This document shows, one piece after another, positions 46,212-56,029 of a stretch of 64,000 nucleotides of DNA. Source of the DNA: Amycolatopsis sp. NBC_01488 (GTDB lineage: Bacteria; Actinomycetota; Actinomycetes; Mycobacteriales; Pseudonocardiaceae). Numbering within the stretch: the stretch's first letter is position 1; each line of letters begins with the position of its first letter. The stretch spans positions 7,846,501 to 7,910,500 of the forward strand of contig NZ_CP109434.1 in assembly GCF_036227105.1 (NCBI RefSeq), in the 5' to 3' direction. A program made the translations under genes and the position numbers. A model generated the notes under the pieces. That model did no database searches, had not been told where the DNA came from, and saw only the letters and a list, made by a program, of their open reading frames with translations.

Positions 46212-47065
46212 CAACTGTCCAGAGTGGACTCCGCAGGTCCGTCGCCACGCTCGGAAAGCCGCGCAAGGCGACGTACGTCGTGCTGGCGGTCTTCGTGCTC
46301 GGCTCGCTGTTCCCGTTCTACTGGTCGTTCCTGGTGGCCAGCCGGGACAACGGGATGCTCACCGAGCGCATCCCGCCGTTCCTGCCCGGCGGCAACTTCT
46401 TCGCCAACGCCTCCCGGGTGTTCGACTCCGTGCCGTTCTGGAAGGCGCTGGGCAACAGCGTCATCGTGTCCGGCACGGTCACCCTGACCACGGTCCTGTT
46501 CTCGTCGCTGGCCGGGTTCGCCTTCGCGAAACTGCGGTTCAAGGGCCGCAACGGGCTGTTCGTGTTCATCGTGGTGACCCTCGCGGTGCCCACCCAGCTG
46601 GGGATCATCCCGCTGTTCATCGCCATGTCGGAGCTCGGCTGGGCCGGCCACCTCGAGGCGGTGATCGTGCCCAACCTGGTCACCGCGTTCGGCGTCTTCT
46701 GGATGCGCCAGTACACAGTGGACGCCCTGCCGTACGAGCTGATCGAGGCCGCGCGCGTCGACGGCTGCAGCATGATCCGGATCTTCTGGAACGTCTGCCT
46801 GCCCGCCGTGCGCCCGGCCGCGGCGATCCTGGCGATGTTCACGTTCATGATGTCCTGGAACGACTTCCTGTGGCCGCTGGTCGTCCTGGACGCGGGCAAC
46901 CCGACCGTCCAGGTCGCGCTGGAGAAGCTCCAGAGCGGCTACTACGTCGACTACTCGCTGGTGCTGGCCGGCACGACCCTGGCCACCATCCCGATCCTCA
47001 TCGTCTTCGTCCTCCTCGGCCGCCAGATCGTGGCCGGGATCATGCAAGGTGCCGTGAAAGGGTGA
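46208..47065 (+). CDS. cebG: ABC sugar permease CebG
   Basis: 285 aa, six membrane helices (ATYVVLAVFVLGSLFPFYWS first). EAA motif LPYELIEAARVDGCSMIRI at ~181-199. ATG 46208 overlaps the cebF stop by 4 nt, so translation is coupled. Partner of CebF in the cellobiose importer; followed after 2 nt by the beta-glucosidase. Confidence 0.93.
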   Translation: MTTVQSGLRRSVATLGKPRKATYVVLAVFVLGSLFPFYWSFLVASRDNGMLTERIPPFLPGGNFFANASRVFDSVPFWKALGNSVIVSGTVTLTTVLFSSLAGFAFAKLRFKGRNGLFVFIVVTLAVPTQLGIIPLFIAMSELGWAGHLEAVIVPNLVTAFGVFWMRQYTVDALPYELIEAARVDGCSMIRIFWNVCLPAVRPAAAILAMFTFMMSWNDFLWPLVVLDAGNPTVQVALEKLQSGYYVDYSLVLAGTTLATIPILIVFVLLGRQIVAGIMQGAVKG

Positions 47066-47067
47066 CC

Positions 47068-48474
47068 ATGTCCGTACATCCCGACAGCGTTCGGGCGGAG
47101 ACAGCGCTGATGTTCCCGCCCGGCTTCGTCTGGGGCGCCGCCACCGCGGCGTTCCAGGTGGAAGGGGCCACCACGGCCGACGGTCGCACCGACTCGGTCT
47201 GGGACGTCTTCGCACGCCGTCCGGGCGCGGTCGTGGGCGGCGACACCGGCGACCCGGCCGCCGACCACTACCGCCGGTACGCCGAGGACGTCGCCCTGAT
47301 GCGCCGGCTCGGCCTCGGCGCCTACCGCTTCTCGCTGGCCTGGCCCCGCGTCCGGCCGGACGGCGGTGCCCCCAACGCCGCCGGGCTCGCGTTCTACGAC
47401 CGGCTGGTCGACTGCCTGCTGGAAGCCGGGATCCAGCCGTGGGCGACGCTCTACCACTGGGACCTGCCCCAGACGCTCGAAGAGCAGGGCGGCTGGACCA
47501 ACCGGGACACCGCGTACCGCTTCGCCGAGTACACCGAGACGGTGCTGGCCCGCCTCGGTGACCGCGTCGCGAGCTGGTCGACGCTGAACGAGCCGTGGTG
47601 CGCGGCGATGCTCGGCTACGCGGGCGGCATCCACGCGCCCGGCCGCACCGACCACCCCGCCGCCGTCGCCGCGACGCACCACCTGCTGCTCGGGCACGGG
47701 CTGGCGATGGACATCATCCGCAGGCACGCGCCGGGCACCCCGGCGGGGATCACGCTGAACCTGTACCCGGTGGCCCCGCACGACCCGGCGAACGTCAGCG
47801 ACGTCGCCGCGGCCCGGCGGATCGACGGCCTGCAGAACCGGCTGTTCCTCGACCCGGTCCTGCGCGGCGGCTACCCGGACGACCTGGTCGCCGACCTCGC
47901 GCCGTTCGGGCTCGGCGACGTCGTCCGCGAGGACGACGCGGCGGTCATCGCGGCGCACGTCGACTGGCTGGGCGTGAACTACTACCGCGACTACCGGGTG
48001 GCGGGCCGCCCGGTGCCGGGCAGCGAGCCGGCGGGCCCGGAGTGGGTCGGCGCGGGTGACGTCCACTTCGTCCCGGACCCGGCGGCGCCGCGGACGGACT
48101 CGGGCTGGGAGGTCCAGCCGGCCGGCCTGACGGAGTCCCTGCTGCAGGTCCACCGCGGCTACCGCCAGGTTCCGCTGTACATCACGGAGAACGGCGCGGC
48201 CTACCCGGACGTCGTCGCGGACGGCGGTGACATCGTCGACACGGACCGCGTGGCGTTCCTCGACTCGCACCTGCGAGCGGCGCACGACGCGCTGGCGGCC
48301 GGGGTCGACCTGCGGGGGTACTTCTACTGGTCGCTGCTGGACAACTTCGAGTGGGCCGAGGGGTACGCGAAGCGGTTCGGCCTGATCCACGTCGACTACG
48401 CCACGCAGGTCCGGACGCCCAAGCGGAGTGCGCACTGGTATTCCGGGGTGATCGGGGCGAACGGCCTCGGCTGA
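47068..48474 (+). CDS. bglC: GH1 beta-glucosidase (BglC-type)
   Basis: 468 aa, no signal peptide, so cytoplasmic. GH1 signatures: FPPGFVWGAATAAFQVEGA near the N-terminus, acid/base Glu in WSTLNEPWCAAM (~173), nucleophile Glu in PLYITENGAAY (~375) and the aglycone-site YWSLLDNFEWAEGY motif. It would hydrolyse imported cellobiose to glucose, removing the CebR inducer, as in Streptomyces. ATG 47068 is 2 nt after the cebG stop. A strong terminator follows. Confidence 0.95.
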   Translation: MSVHPDSVRAETALMFPPGFVWGAATAAFQVEGATTADGRTDSVWDVFARRPGAVVGGDTGDPAADHYRRYAEDVALMRRLGLGAYRFSLAWPRVRPDGGAPNAAGLAFYDRLVDCLLEAGIQPWATLYHWDLPQTLEEQGGWTNRDTAYRFAEYTETVLARLGDRVASWSTLNEPWCAAMLGYAGGIHAPGRTDHPAAVAATHHLLLGHGLAMDIIRRHAPGTPAGITLNLYPVAPHDPANVSDVAAARRIDGLQNRLFLDPVLRGGYPDDLVADLAPFGLGDVVREDDAAVIAAHVDWLGVNYYRDYRVAGRPVPGSEPAGPEWVGAGDVHFVPDPAAPRTDSGWEVQPAGLTESLLQVHRGYRQVPLYITENGAAYPDVVADGGDIVDTDRVAFLDSHLRAAHDALAAGVDLRGYFYWSLLDNFEWAEGYAKRFGLIHVDYATQVRTPKRSAHWYSGVIGANGLG

Positions 48475-48489
48475 GGCGGGGCGAGGGGT

Positions 48490-48522
48490 GCGGCCGGGCC
48501 CGAGGGATCCGGGCCCGGCCGC
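48490..48522 (+). terminator. Terminator of cebEFG-bglC
   Basis: gcggccgggccc (48490-48501) pairs exactly with gggcccggccgc (48511-48522), 12 bp, 9-nt loop, 16 nt after the bglC stop. Confidence 0.85.
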
Positions 48523-48565
48523 CACGGGCGTGCATTCCGCGGCCGCCGTTGCCAGACTGGCCGGT

Positions 48566-50332
48566 ATGGGACTGCGCAGCGAAGCTTGGTTCAACAACCC
48601 CGCCGACCCCGGAATGACCGCCCTCTACCTCGAGCGGTACCTGAACTGGGGCCTCACCCGCGAAGAGCTCCAGTCCGGCAAGCCCGTCATCGGCATCGCC
48701 CAGACCGGGTCCGACCTCTCCCCCTGCAACCGGCACCACCTGCAGCTCGCCGACCGGACCCGGGAAGGCATCCGCGAAGCCGGCGGGATCGCCATCGAGT
48801 TCCCCGTGCACCCCATCCAGGAGACCGGCAAGCGCCCGACCGCCGCACTGGACCGCAACCTCGCCTACCTCGGACTGGTCGAGACGCTCTACGGCTACCC
48901 GATCGACGGCGTCGTCCTCACCACCGGCTGCGACAAGACCACGCCCGCGTGCCTGATGGCCGCCGCCACCGTCGACCTCCCCGCCATCGTGCTGTCCGGC
49001 GGTCCCATGCTCAACGGCTGGCACGACGGCGAGCGCACCGGGTCCGGGACCATCGTCTGGAAGGCCCGCGAGCTGCTCGCCGCCGGGGAGATCGACGACG
49101 CCGGGTTCATGGAGCTCGTCGCGTCGTCCGCACCGTCGCCCGGGCACTGCAACACCATGGGCACCGCCTCGACGATGAACGCGCTCGCCGAAGCGCTCGG
49201 CATGAGCCTGCCCGGCTGCGCGGCCATCCCGGCGCCGCACCGCGACCGGGCGCGGATGGCCTACCGCACCGGGCTGCGGATCGTCGAGATGGTGCGCGAG
49301 GACCTCAAGCCGTCGGACATCCTGACGCGCGAAGCGTTCGAGAACGCCATCGTCGTCAGCTCGGCCATCGGCGGCTCGACGAACGCGCCGATCCACATCG
49401 GCGCGATCGCCCGGCACATCGGCGTCGACCTGCCCCTCGAAGACTGGCAGCGGCTCGGCCATGCCGTCCCCCTGCTGGTCGACCTCCAGCCGGCCGGCAA
49501 GTACCTCGGCGAGGAGTTCCACCGCGCGGGCGGCGTCCCGGCCGTGGTGCACGAGCTGATGCGCCACCACCTGATCCACGAAGACGCCCGCACGGTCAAC
49601 GGCACCACGATCGGCGACAACTGCCGCGACGCGGAGGCCGGCGACCGGGACGTCATCCGCACCTTCGGCACCGCCCTCATCGAAGACGCCGGTTTCCTGG
49701 TCCTCCGGGGCAACCTGTTCGACGCGGCGATCATGAAGTCCAGCGTGATCTCGCCGGAGTTCCGCCGCCGGTACCTGGCCGGCGGCGTCTACGAGGGCAA
49801 CGCGGTCGTCTTCGACGGCCCGGAGGACTACCACGCCCGCATCGACGACCCGGACCTCGGCGTCGACGAGTATTCGCTGCTCGTCATGCGCGGCACCGGC
49901 CCGCTCGGCTACCCGGGCGCGGCCGAGGTGGTGAACATGCGGCCGCCGGCGGCGCTGATCAAGCGGGGCATCCGCGAGCTGCCGTGCCTGGGTGACGGCC
50001 GTCAGTCCGGTACGTCCGGATCGCCGTCGATCCTCAACGCCTCCCCCGAAGCCGCGGCGGGCGGCGGGCTCGCGGTGCTGCGGACCGGCGACCGGGTGCG
50101 GATCGACCTCGCTGCCGGCAAGGCCGACGTCCTCGTGCCGGACGAAGAGCTCGCGCTGCGCCACAAGGAACTGGCGGAGGCGGGCGGGTACCCGGTCCCG
50201 GAGGCCCAGACGCCGTGGCAGGAGATCCAGCGGTCGATGGTCGACCAGCTCTGCGACGGCATGGTCCTGCGCCCGGCGGTGGCCTACCAGCGGATCGCGA
50301 AGACGAAGGGCATCCCCCGCCACAACCACTGA
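48566..50332 (+). CDS. IlvD/Edd-family dehydratase, pentonate-type
   Basis: 588 aa. [Fe-S] dehydratase family with cluster cysteines in SDLSPCNRHH, LTTGCDKTTPACLM and SPGHCNTMGTAST. The TTGCDKTTPACLMAAATVDL form, and length near 590, match sugar-acid dehydratases (L-arabinonate, D-xylonate) rather than biosynthetic IlvD. It would turn an aldonate into a 2-keto-3-deoxy acid. Start ATG 48566 (MGLRSEAWFN) has no clear ribosome site. It follows the bglC terminator and has no CebR box, so it is probably a separate unit that handles pentose from plant wall. Confidence 0.85.
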   Translation: MGLRSEAWFNNPADPGMTALYLERYLNWGLTREELQSGKPVIGIAQTGSDLSPCNRHHLQLADRTREGIREAGGIAIEFPVHPIQETGKRPTAALDRNLAYLGLVETLYGYPIDGVVLTTGCDKTTPACLMAAATVDLPAIVLSGGPMLNGWHDGERTGSGTIVWKARELLAAGEIDDAGFMELVASSAPSPGHCNTMGTASTMNALAEALGMSLPGCAAIPAPHRDRARMAYRTGLRIVEMVREDLKPSDILTREAFENAIVVSSAIGGSTNAPIHIGAIARHIGVDLPLEDWQRLGHAVPLLVDLQPAGKYLGEEFHRAGGVPAVVHELMRHHLIHEDARTVNGTTIGDNCRDAEAGDRDVIRTFGTALIEDAGFLVLRGNLFDAAIMKSSVISPEFRRRYLAGGVYEGNAVVFDGPEDYHARIDDPDLGVDEYSLLVMRGTGPLGYPGAAEVVNMRPPAALIKRGIRELPCLGDGRQSGTSGSPSILNASPEAAAGGGLAVLRTGDRVRIDLAAGKADVLVPDEELALRHKELAEAGGYPVPEAQTPWQEIQRSMVDQLCDGMVLRPAVAYQRIAKTKGIPRHNH

Positions 50333-50350
50333 GTTCCGGCCGGAAGTGCC

Positions 50351-50376
50351 GCTTCGAACGGGCGCGGAGCGGGTAT
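50351..50376 (+). promoter_or_regulatory. SigB/SigF-type promoter, DUF3040 gene
   Basis: GCTT (50351-50354), 16-nt spacer, GGGTAT (50371-50376). The -10 is the ideal stress-sigma form; 32 nt upstream of the ATG. Confidence 0.5.
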
Positions 50377-50407
50377 CCCAGCGGTAGCCGAGGCGAGGAG
50401 GCCCATC

Positions 50408-50716
50408 ATGCTGCCGGAGCGAGAACGCCACGCGCTGCGCGAGATCGAGGCGGAGCTGCAGGCGAGCGACCCCGCGTTCGCCGCTGCGTTCGACGGCCGC
50501 TCCCTGCGGGAGGCCAAGCGGTGGCACCTGCTGCTCCTGCTCTGCGACATCACGGCGGGCGTCATGCTCGTCGTCGGTCTCTTCGCCCGCGACGCCGGGC
50601 TCGTGCTCTGGGGCACGGTCGGCGGCGGCGGGCTCGTGGCGTGGCACATCGCCCGCGCCGAGACGAACCGCAAGCCCACTCCCGACGGCACGAACCCGGC
50701 CGCCGACTCGCACTGA
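50408..50716 (+). CDS. DUF3040-family small membrane protein
   Basis: 102 aa, ATG 50408 with AGGAGG 6 nt upstream. MLPERERHALREIEAELQAS and DPAFAAAFDG are the DUF3040 start; two membrane helices follow (LLLLLCDITAGVMLVVGLFA and LVLWGTVGGGGLVAWHIA). DUF3040 proteins are widespread in actinobacteria, of unknown function, often stress-inducible. A SigB-type -10 lies upstream. Confidence 0.85.
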   Translation: MLPERERHALREIEAELQASDPAFAAAFDGRSLREAKRWHLLLLLCDITAGVMLVVGLFARDAGLVLWGTVGGGGLVAWHIARAETNRKPTPDGTNPAADSH

Positions 50717-50743
50717 GCCGGCCGGCCGGGTGTCCGGTCCGGA

Positions 50744-51871
<1,128 letters not shown>

Positions 51872-51945
51872 GCGTGCGGGTTACCCGACGCGCGCGCGGC
51901 GGAACCGCGAGTTTAACCGGCCGCGGGACGGGGGAACTCCGGCAC

Positions 51946-52578
51946 ATGCCCGATTCCCCCGGCGCGGAGCCGCCGGACAGCACAGATCTCGACGCGCTGC
52001 GGTCGGCCGCGGCCGGGTGTCGCGGATGCTCGCTCTACCGGGACGCGACGCAGACCGTTTTCGGGGAAGGTACGAAGAAAGCGAAGATCCTGGTCGTCGG
52101 CGAGCAGCCGGGCGACCAGGAGGATCTCGCGGGCGAGCCGTTCGTCGGACCCGCCGGGAAGCTCCTGGAGCGCGCCTTCGACGAGGCCGGTTTCGACCGG
52201 AAGACGCTGTACGTCACCAACGCGGTCAAGCACTTCAAGTTCAAGCGCGACGAGCGCGGCAAGCGGCGCATCCACCAGAAGCCCGGCCGCACGGAGGTGG
52301 TCGCCTGCCGGCCGTGGCTGCTGGCGGAGCTGCGCGCGGTGCGCCCGGAACTGGTGCTGCTCCTGGGCGCGACGGCCGCGCAGTCGGTGCTGGGGGCCAA
52401 GTTCCGGCTCACCGCGCACCGCGGGGAACTCGTCGAGGCGCCCGAAGACGTGGCCGAACTGGTGCCGTCGGCGGTCGCGACGGTGCACCCGTCGGCGGTC
52501 CTGCGCGCCCCGGACCGCGACGAGGCTTACGCGGCTTTCGTCGCCGATCTGCGGGCGGCAGGCAAGACCCTCAAGTGA
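51946..52578 (+). CDS. udgX: UdgX-type uracil-DNA-binding glycosylase
   Basis: 210 aa, the size of mycobacterial UdgX. Family 4-like UDG core: VVGEQPGDQEDLAGEPFVGP (motif A), TNAVKHFKFKRDERGKRRIH containing the KRRIH loop that is diagnostic of UdgX, and ATVHPSAVLRA (motif B). UdgX forms a covalent bond from the loop histidine to the abasic sugar after uracil excision. Iron-sulfur cysteines are in CRGCSLYRDA and further on. Its last 8 bp overlap the convergent LigD polymerase gene, linking two repair functions. Confidence 0.93.
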   Translation: MPDSPGAEPPDSTDLDALRSAAAGCRGCSLYRDATQTVFGEGTKKAKILVVGEQPGDQEDLAGEPFVGPAGKLLERAFDEAGFDRKTLYVTNAVKHFKFKRDERGKRRIHQKPGRTEVVACRPWLLAELRAVRPELVLLLGATAAQSVLGAKFRLTAHRGELVEAPEDVAELVPSAVATVHPSAVLRAPDRDEAYAAFVADLRAAGKTLK

Positions 52579-53437
52579 GCTGCTTCAGCGCCGCCTCCGC
52601 CGAGGCCGCGTGCGCGTCGAGGTCCCGCCACGGGTCGTCCTTGCGCGCCACGCGCTGCTTCTCCTTGGCCAGGCTCCAGCCGGCCGGCTCCGCCTTGCCC
52701 AGCTCCCGCCAGTCCAGCGGGGTCGCGGCCGCCGCGCCGGGACGGGCGCGCAGCGAATACGGCGCGACGAACGTCTGCGCGTAGCCGTTGCGGTTGGCGT
52801 CCAGGAAGATCCGGTCGCCGCGCTTGTCCTTGCGCTGGGCCGTCGTCAGGCGGTCCGGGTCGTCCGCGGCGACGGCGTCGGCCAGCGCGCGGGACAGCTC
52901 CAGCACGACCTCGGTGTCCGACTTCGCGTCCAGCGGCGCGAGCACGTGGAAGCCGCGGCCGCCGGTCGCCTGGACGAACGGCGTCAGCCCGGCCCGCTCG
53001 TAGTGGTCACGGATCCGCCGCGCGACCGCGCGCAGCTCGGCGACCGGCGTGCCGTCCGGCGGGTCGAGGTCGAGCACCAGCCGGTCCGGCCGCTCCGGCG
53101 CGTCCACTGTGGACAGCCAGACGTGGAACTCCAGGGTGCCCTGCCGCGCCAGGTAGTCGAGCGTTTCGGCGTCTTCGCAGACCACGTAGTCGTCCGTGCC
53201 GCCACCGCGCCGGGGGACGCTCTCGACGCGGATCGAGTCCGGGAAGTGCTCCCCCGGGTGCTTCTGGAACCAGCCCTGCCCGTCGATGCCGTCGGGGAAC
53301 CGACGCAGCGTCAGCGGGCGGCCGCGCAGGTGCGGCAGCAGCACGCCGGCGACCGCGCGGTAGTACTCGACGACGTCGCCCTTCGTCAGCCCGTCGCCGG
53401 GGTAGAACACCTTGTCCGCATGGGAAATATCGGTCAT
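52571..53437 (-). CDS. LigD-type polymerase/primase domain protein
   Basis: 288 aa, the LigD polymerase module as a separate protein. LTKGDVVEYYRAVAGVLLPH, the RPLTLRRFPDG motif, FVQATGGRGFHVLAPL, and catalytic acids in LVLDLDPPDG (DxD) and a third in the YAQTFVAPYSLR region. It fills ends with ribonucleotides during non-homologous end joining. ATG 53437 overlaps the ligase stop as ATGA. Third gene of the ku-ligase-polymerase operon. Confidence 0.92.
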   Translation of the reverse strand: MTDISHADKVFYPGDGLTKGDVVEYYRAVAGVLLPHLRGRPLTLRRFPDGIDGQGWFQKHPGEHFPDSIRVESVPRRGGGTDDYVVCEDAETLDYLARQGTLEFHVWLSTVDAPERPDRLVLDLDPPDGTPVAELRAVARRIRDHYERAGLTPFVQATGGRGFHVLAPLDAKSDTEVVLELSRALADAVAADDPDRLTTAQRKDKRGDRIFLDANRNGYAQTFVAPYSLRARPGAAAATPLDWRELGKAEPAGWSLAKEKQRVARKDDPWRDLDAHAASAEAALKQLT

Positions 53438-54378
53438 GCCCGCTCCCGCACGACGTCCGCCGCCTTCTTGTCCTCGCGCAGCCCGGCGAACCGCGGGTGC
53501 CGCAGCCGCCCGTCGCGCGTCCATTCGGAAAAGTCGATCTGGGCGACCAGATCCGGCCGGACCCAGTGCGCGTCTTTCTCCTTCACCGGCCCGGAGAACG
53601 GCGACCGCGCCGTCTCACGCGCCCGCAGCTGCGCGTGCAGCGACGCGAGGAGCTTCTCGTCGAAGCCGGTGCCGACCTTGCCGGCGTACTTCAGGCCGCC
53701 GTCCTCGTGGTAGCCGAGCAGCAGCGCGCCGAAGCCGTGCCGCGCGCCCTGGGGGTCGGTGAACCCGCCGATGACCAACTCCTGGCCCTGGGCGCACTTG
53801 AACTTCAGCCAGTCGGGTGACCGCCCGTGGTGGTACGGCGCGTCCGCCCGCTTCGCGATGACGCCTTCCCAGCCGCGCCGGCAGGCCTCCGCGTAGAACT
53901 TCTCGCCTTCGGTGTTGCGGTGCGACGACAGCCGCAGCGGGTCTTCGAAGTCGAACGCGTCGCGCAGCAACGCCTTCCGCTGCCGCAGCGGCAGCCCGGT
54001 CGTGTCGTGGTCGTCGTAGTAGAGCAGGTCGAACAGGTAGTAGTAGACGCGGACGCCGGTGGCCCGGGCGCGGGCCGGGTCGCTCACGTGGATCCGTGGC
54101 TGGAGCGCGGCGAAGCTGGTGTTGGCGCCGTCGAACGCCACGATCTCGCCGTCGGCCACGAACCGCGGGCCGCCCTGCGCCGCCAGTGCCTCGACGAGCT
54201 CGGGGTAGGCGTTGTCCATCACCTTGTGGTTGCGCGAGTAGAGCGTCGGCGCGCCGGAGTCGCGCACGCAGATCGCCCGGACGCCGTCCAGCTTGCGCTC
54301 GTAGATCCAGTCCTCGTCGGAGAACCGGCGGCCGGTGAGCGTGGCCAGAGTCGGTTCGCGCCAGCCGGGACCGGTCAC
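53434..54378 (-). CDS. LigD-type ATP-dependent DNA ligase
   Basis: 314 aa; nucleotidyltransferase plus OB fold. The lysine of IYERKLDGVRAICV accepts AMP (motif I), followed by LYSRNHKVMDN (motif III-like RNxK), FVADGEIVAFDG, WEGVIAKRADA (motif IV) and WLKFKCAQGQELVIGG (motif V). GTG 54378 overlaps the ku stop as GTGA. It would seal breaks in the Ku pathway. The 3'-phosphoesterase module of mycobacterial LigD is missing here. Confidence 0.92.
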   Translation of the reverse strand: MTGPGWREPTLATLTGRRFSDEDWIYERKLDGVRAICVRDSGAPTLYSRNHKVMDNAYPELVEALAAQGGPRFVADGEIVAFDGANTSFAALQPRIHVSDPARARATGVRVYYYLFDLLYYDDHDTTGLPLRQRKALLRDAFDFEDPLRLSSHRNTEGEKFYAEACRRGWEGVIAKRADAPYHHGRSPDWLKFKCAQGQELVIGGFTDPQGARHGFGALLLGYHEDGGLKYAGKVGTGFDEKLLASLHAQLRARETARSPFSGPVKEKDAHWVRPDLVAQIDFSEWTRDGRLRHPRFAGLREDKKAADVVRERA

Positions 54379-55301
54379 GACGCCTTCAGCGCCTTCTCCA
54401 GCTCGGCGCGCGTCATCTTCGACCGGCCCGGCACGCCCTGCTCGCGGGCCAGCTTGTCGAGGTCGGCCTTCGACAGCTCGCCGAGGTCCGGCTTGGGCTT
54501 CTTCTTGTTCTTGCCACCGCCGCCCTTGCGGTTCTTGACACTGCGCGACAGCGCCTCGAAGAGATCGACCACGTCGGCCGAGGGCTCCGGCTCCTCTTCG
54601 TGCGCGATCTCCTTGCCCTGCTTCTTGGCCTTGATCAGCTCCTCGACCCGCTCGGCGTACTCGTCGCGGTACTCCTCGGGCTTCCACGGCGCGGTCATCT
54701 CGTCGACCAGCGCGAGCGCCATGTCGAGCTCCTTGGGCCGCGGCTTCGGGAGACTGGGCAGCCCGCCCATGACGTCCTTCGGCTTCCGCAGGTCCGCGAC
54801 GAAGTGCAGGGTGTTGAGCACCATGACGTCTTCGCCGGCGCGGATCGCGCAGAGGTACTCCTTGCCGCGCAGGACGAACTTCGCGACCCCGGCCTTCTCG
54901 CTGCGGTCCATCGCCTGCAGCAGCAGGCCGTACGCCTTGGCGAAGTCCTCCTTCGCCGGCTTGAGCCAGTACGTGCGGTCGTAGAACCACGGGTCGATCT
55001 CGTCGAGCTCGACGAACTGCTCGATGTCGATCCGCCGGGACCGCTCGGGGGCGATCTCGTCCAGCTCGTCGGGCTCGACGAGCACGTGGTCGCCGCCGCC
55101 GAGGTCGTAGCCCTTGACGATCTCGTCCTGGGTCACCTCGTCGCCGGTCCGCTCGTTGACCCGCCGGTTGCGGATCCGGTCCGACGTCCCGCGCTCGAAC
55201 TGGTGGAAGTGGATCGTGTGGTCCGCCACCGCCGGGTACAGCTCCACCGGAACGGTGACCAGCCCCAGGCTCAGCGCGCCGCTCCACACCGGTCTGGCCA
55301 T
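54375..55301 (-). CDS. ku: Ku DNA end-binding protein
   Basis: 308 aa. Bacterial Ku core: WSGALSLGLVTVPVELYPAV, RIRNRRVNERTGDEV, VLVEPDELDEI, and LHFVADLRKPKDV. The C-terminal ~75 residues extend beyond the minimal Ku: an Arg/Lys/Gly region with GGGGKNKKKPKPDLG followed by LSKADLDKLAREQGVPGRSK and MTRAELEKALKAS, a SAP/Rho-N-like helix-extended-helix motif that is nearly the same as the tail of the 62.3 kb protein. Ku binds broken ends and recruits the ligase and polymerase encoded downstream. Confidence 0.95.
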   Translation of the reverse strand: MARPVWSGALSLGLVTVPVELYPAVADHTIHFHQFERGTSDRIRNRRVNERTGDEVTQDEIVKGYDLGGGDHVLVEPDELDEIAPERSRRIDIEQFVELDEIDPWFYDRTYWLKPAKEDFAKAYGLLLQAMDRSEKAGVAKFVLRGKEYLCAIRAGEDVMVLNTLHFVADLRKPKDVMGGLPSLPKPRPKELDMALALVDEMTAPWKPEEYRDEYAERVEELIKAKKQGKEIAHEEEPEPSADVVDLFEALSRSVKNRKGGGGKNKKKPKPDLGELSKADLDKLAREQGVPGRSKMTRAELEKALKAS

Positions 55302-55378
55302 GTCTCGACCTCCTCACCAGCAGCGATACCCGCCGGGCCGGTGCGCGAAACGCGGCGTCGTAGCTGTGCGTGACACGA

Positions 55379-55415
55379 CGGAGCCCGCCGGGACCGGGGG
55401 TCTCGGCGGGCTCCG
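55379..55415 (-). terminator. Hairpin between the 65-aa gene and ku
   Basis: cggagcccgccg (55379-55390) pairs with cggcgggctccg (55404-55415), 12 bp, 13-nt loop. It separates the small gene from the ku operon. Confidence 0.8.
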
Positions 55416-55428
55416 GCGCGCTCGTGCG

Positions 55429-55626
55429 TCAGGCGACTTCGCTGCTGCGGCCGCCAGACCGGTGCAGGCCCAGCATGTCGAGCAGCTGCGCGCAGTCCTC
55501 GGGGTCCTTCGCCCGCGCCGCGACGGCCAGCGCCGCCTTGCGCCGGGTCGTGGCCTGTGCCGGGGTGTCCCCGCCCTCGAGGAGGAGGTCCACCACCGGT
55601 CGCAGGTCGTTCGGCTTGTCTCGCAT
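55429..55626 (-). CDS. Small hypothetical protein, 65 aa
   Basis: MRDKPNDLRPVVDLLLEGGD at the start, an Arg/Ala-rich middle helix (ATTRRKAALAVAARAK), and CAQLLDMLGLHRSGG near the end. GGGGAG lies 5 nt upstream of ATG 55626; an upstream ATG at 55686 lacks one. No family recognised. A possible SigB-like promoter (55661-55686, minus strand) precedes it; the hairpin at 55379 follows. Confidence 0.6.
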   Translation of the reverse strand: MRDKPNDLRPVVDLLLEGGDTPAQATTRRKAALAVAARAKDPEDCAQLLDMLGLHRSGGRSSEVA

Positions 55627-55660
55627 GATCGCTCCCCTCCGGCATCCGTTCGCCGGCCGA

Positions 55661-55686
55661 TTACCCGATCTCACCCTGCCCAACAC
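55661..55686 (-). promoter_or_regulatory. Possible SigB/SigF-type promoter, 65-aa gene
   Basis: Minus strand GTGTT (55686-55682), 15-nt spacer, GGGTAA (55666-55661). One or two changes from GTTT-N15-GGGTAT. Confidence 0.35.
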
Positions 55687-55804
55687 AGGAGGCGCCGAAC
55701 GGGTTCCCGGAGACGGCCGACGCTAGGCCGAACGAGTGAATTCGATGGGCTCCGACGCGGAACCCGGCAAGGTATGTGAGACCCACGTCACACCAGGAGG
55801 CCGG

Positions 55805-56014
55805 ATGGGCACCCAGATCCGCATCAGCCGTGAGGACGGGTCGCTGCCCTGCGAAGTCTGCGGCTTCCCGACGATGCACGTGGCCCAGGTCGTCGCCGAC
55901 GACGGAACGGTCCTCGGCCGGACCCTGGTCTGCACGACGTGCCAGCGCAGCAGGCACCGGCCCGACGCGGTCACCGAGGCCGAGGCGCCGCCGGACGAAG
56001 TGCCGACCAGCTAG
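55805..56014 (+). CDS. Small zinc-ribbon-like protein, 69 aa
   Basis: ATG 55805 with AGGAGG 5 nt upstream. Two CxxC knuckles (LPCEVCGF and LVCTTCQR) about 30 residues apart suggest a structural zinc site. No catalytic motif. Convergent with the GAF-ANTAR gene; function unknown. Confidence 0.7.
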   Translation: MGTQIRISREDGSLPCEVCGFPTMHVAQVVADDGTVLGRTLVCTTCQRSRHRPDAVTEAEAPPDEVPTS

Positions 56015-56029
56015 GCCCCGAGCCGGCCG

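Noticed and set aside
51911..51936. GTTT-N16-GGGGAA upstream of udgX as SigB promoter
   Set aside because: The -10 lacks both conserved T positions.
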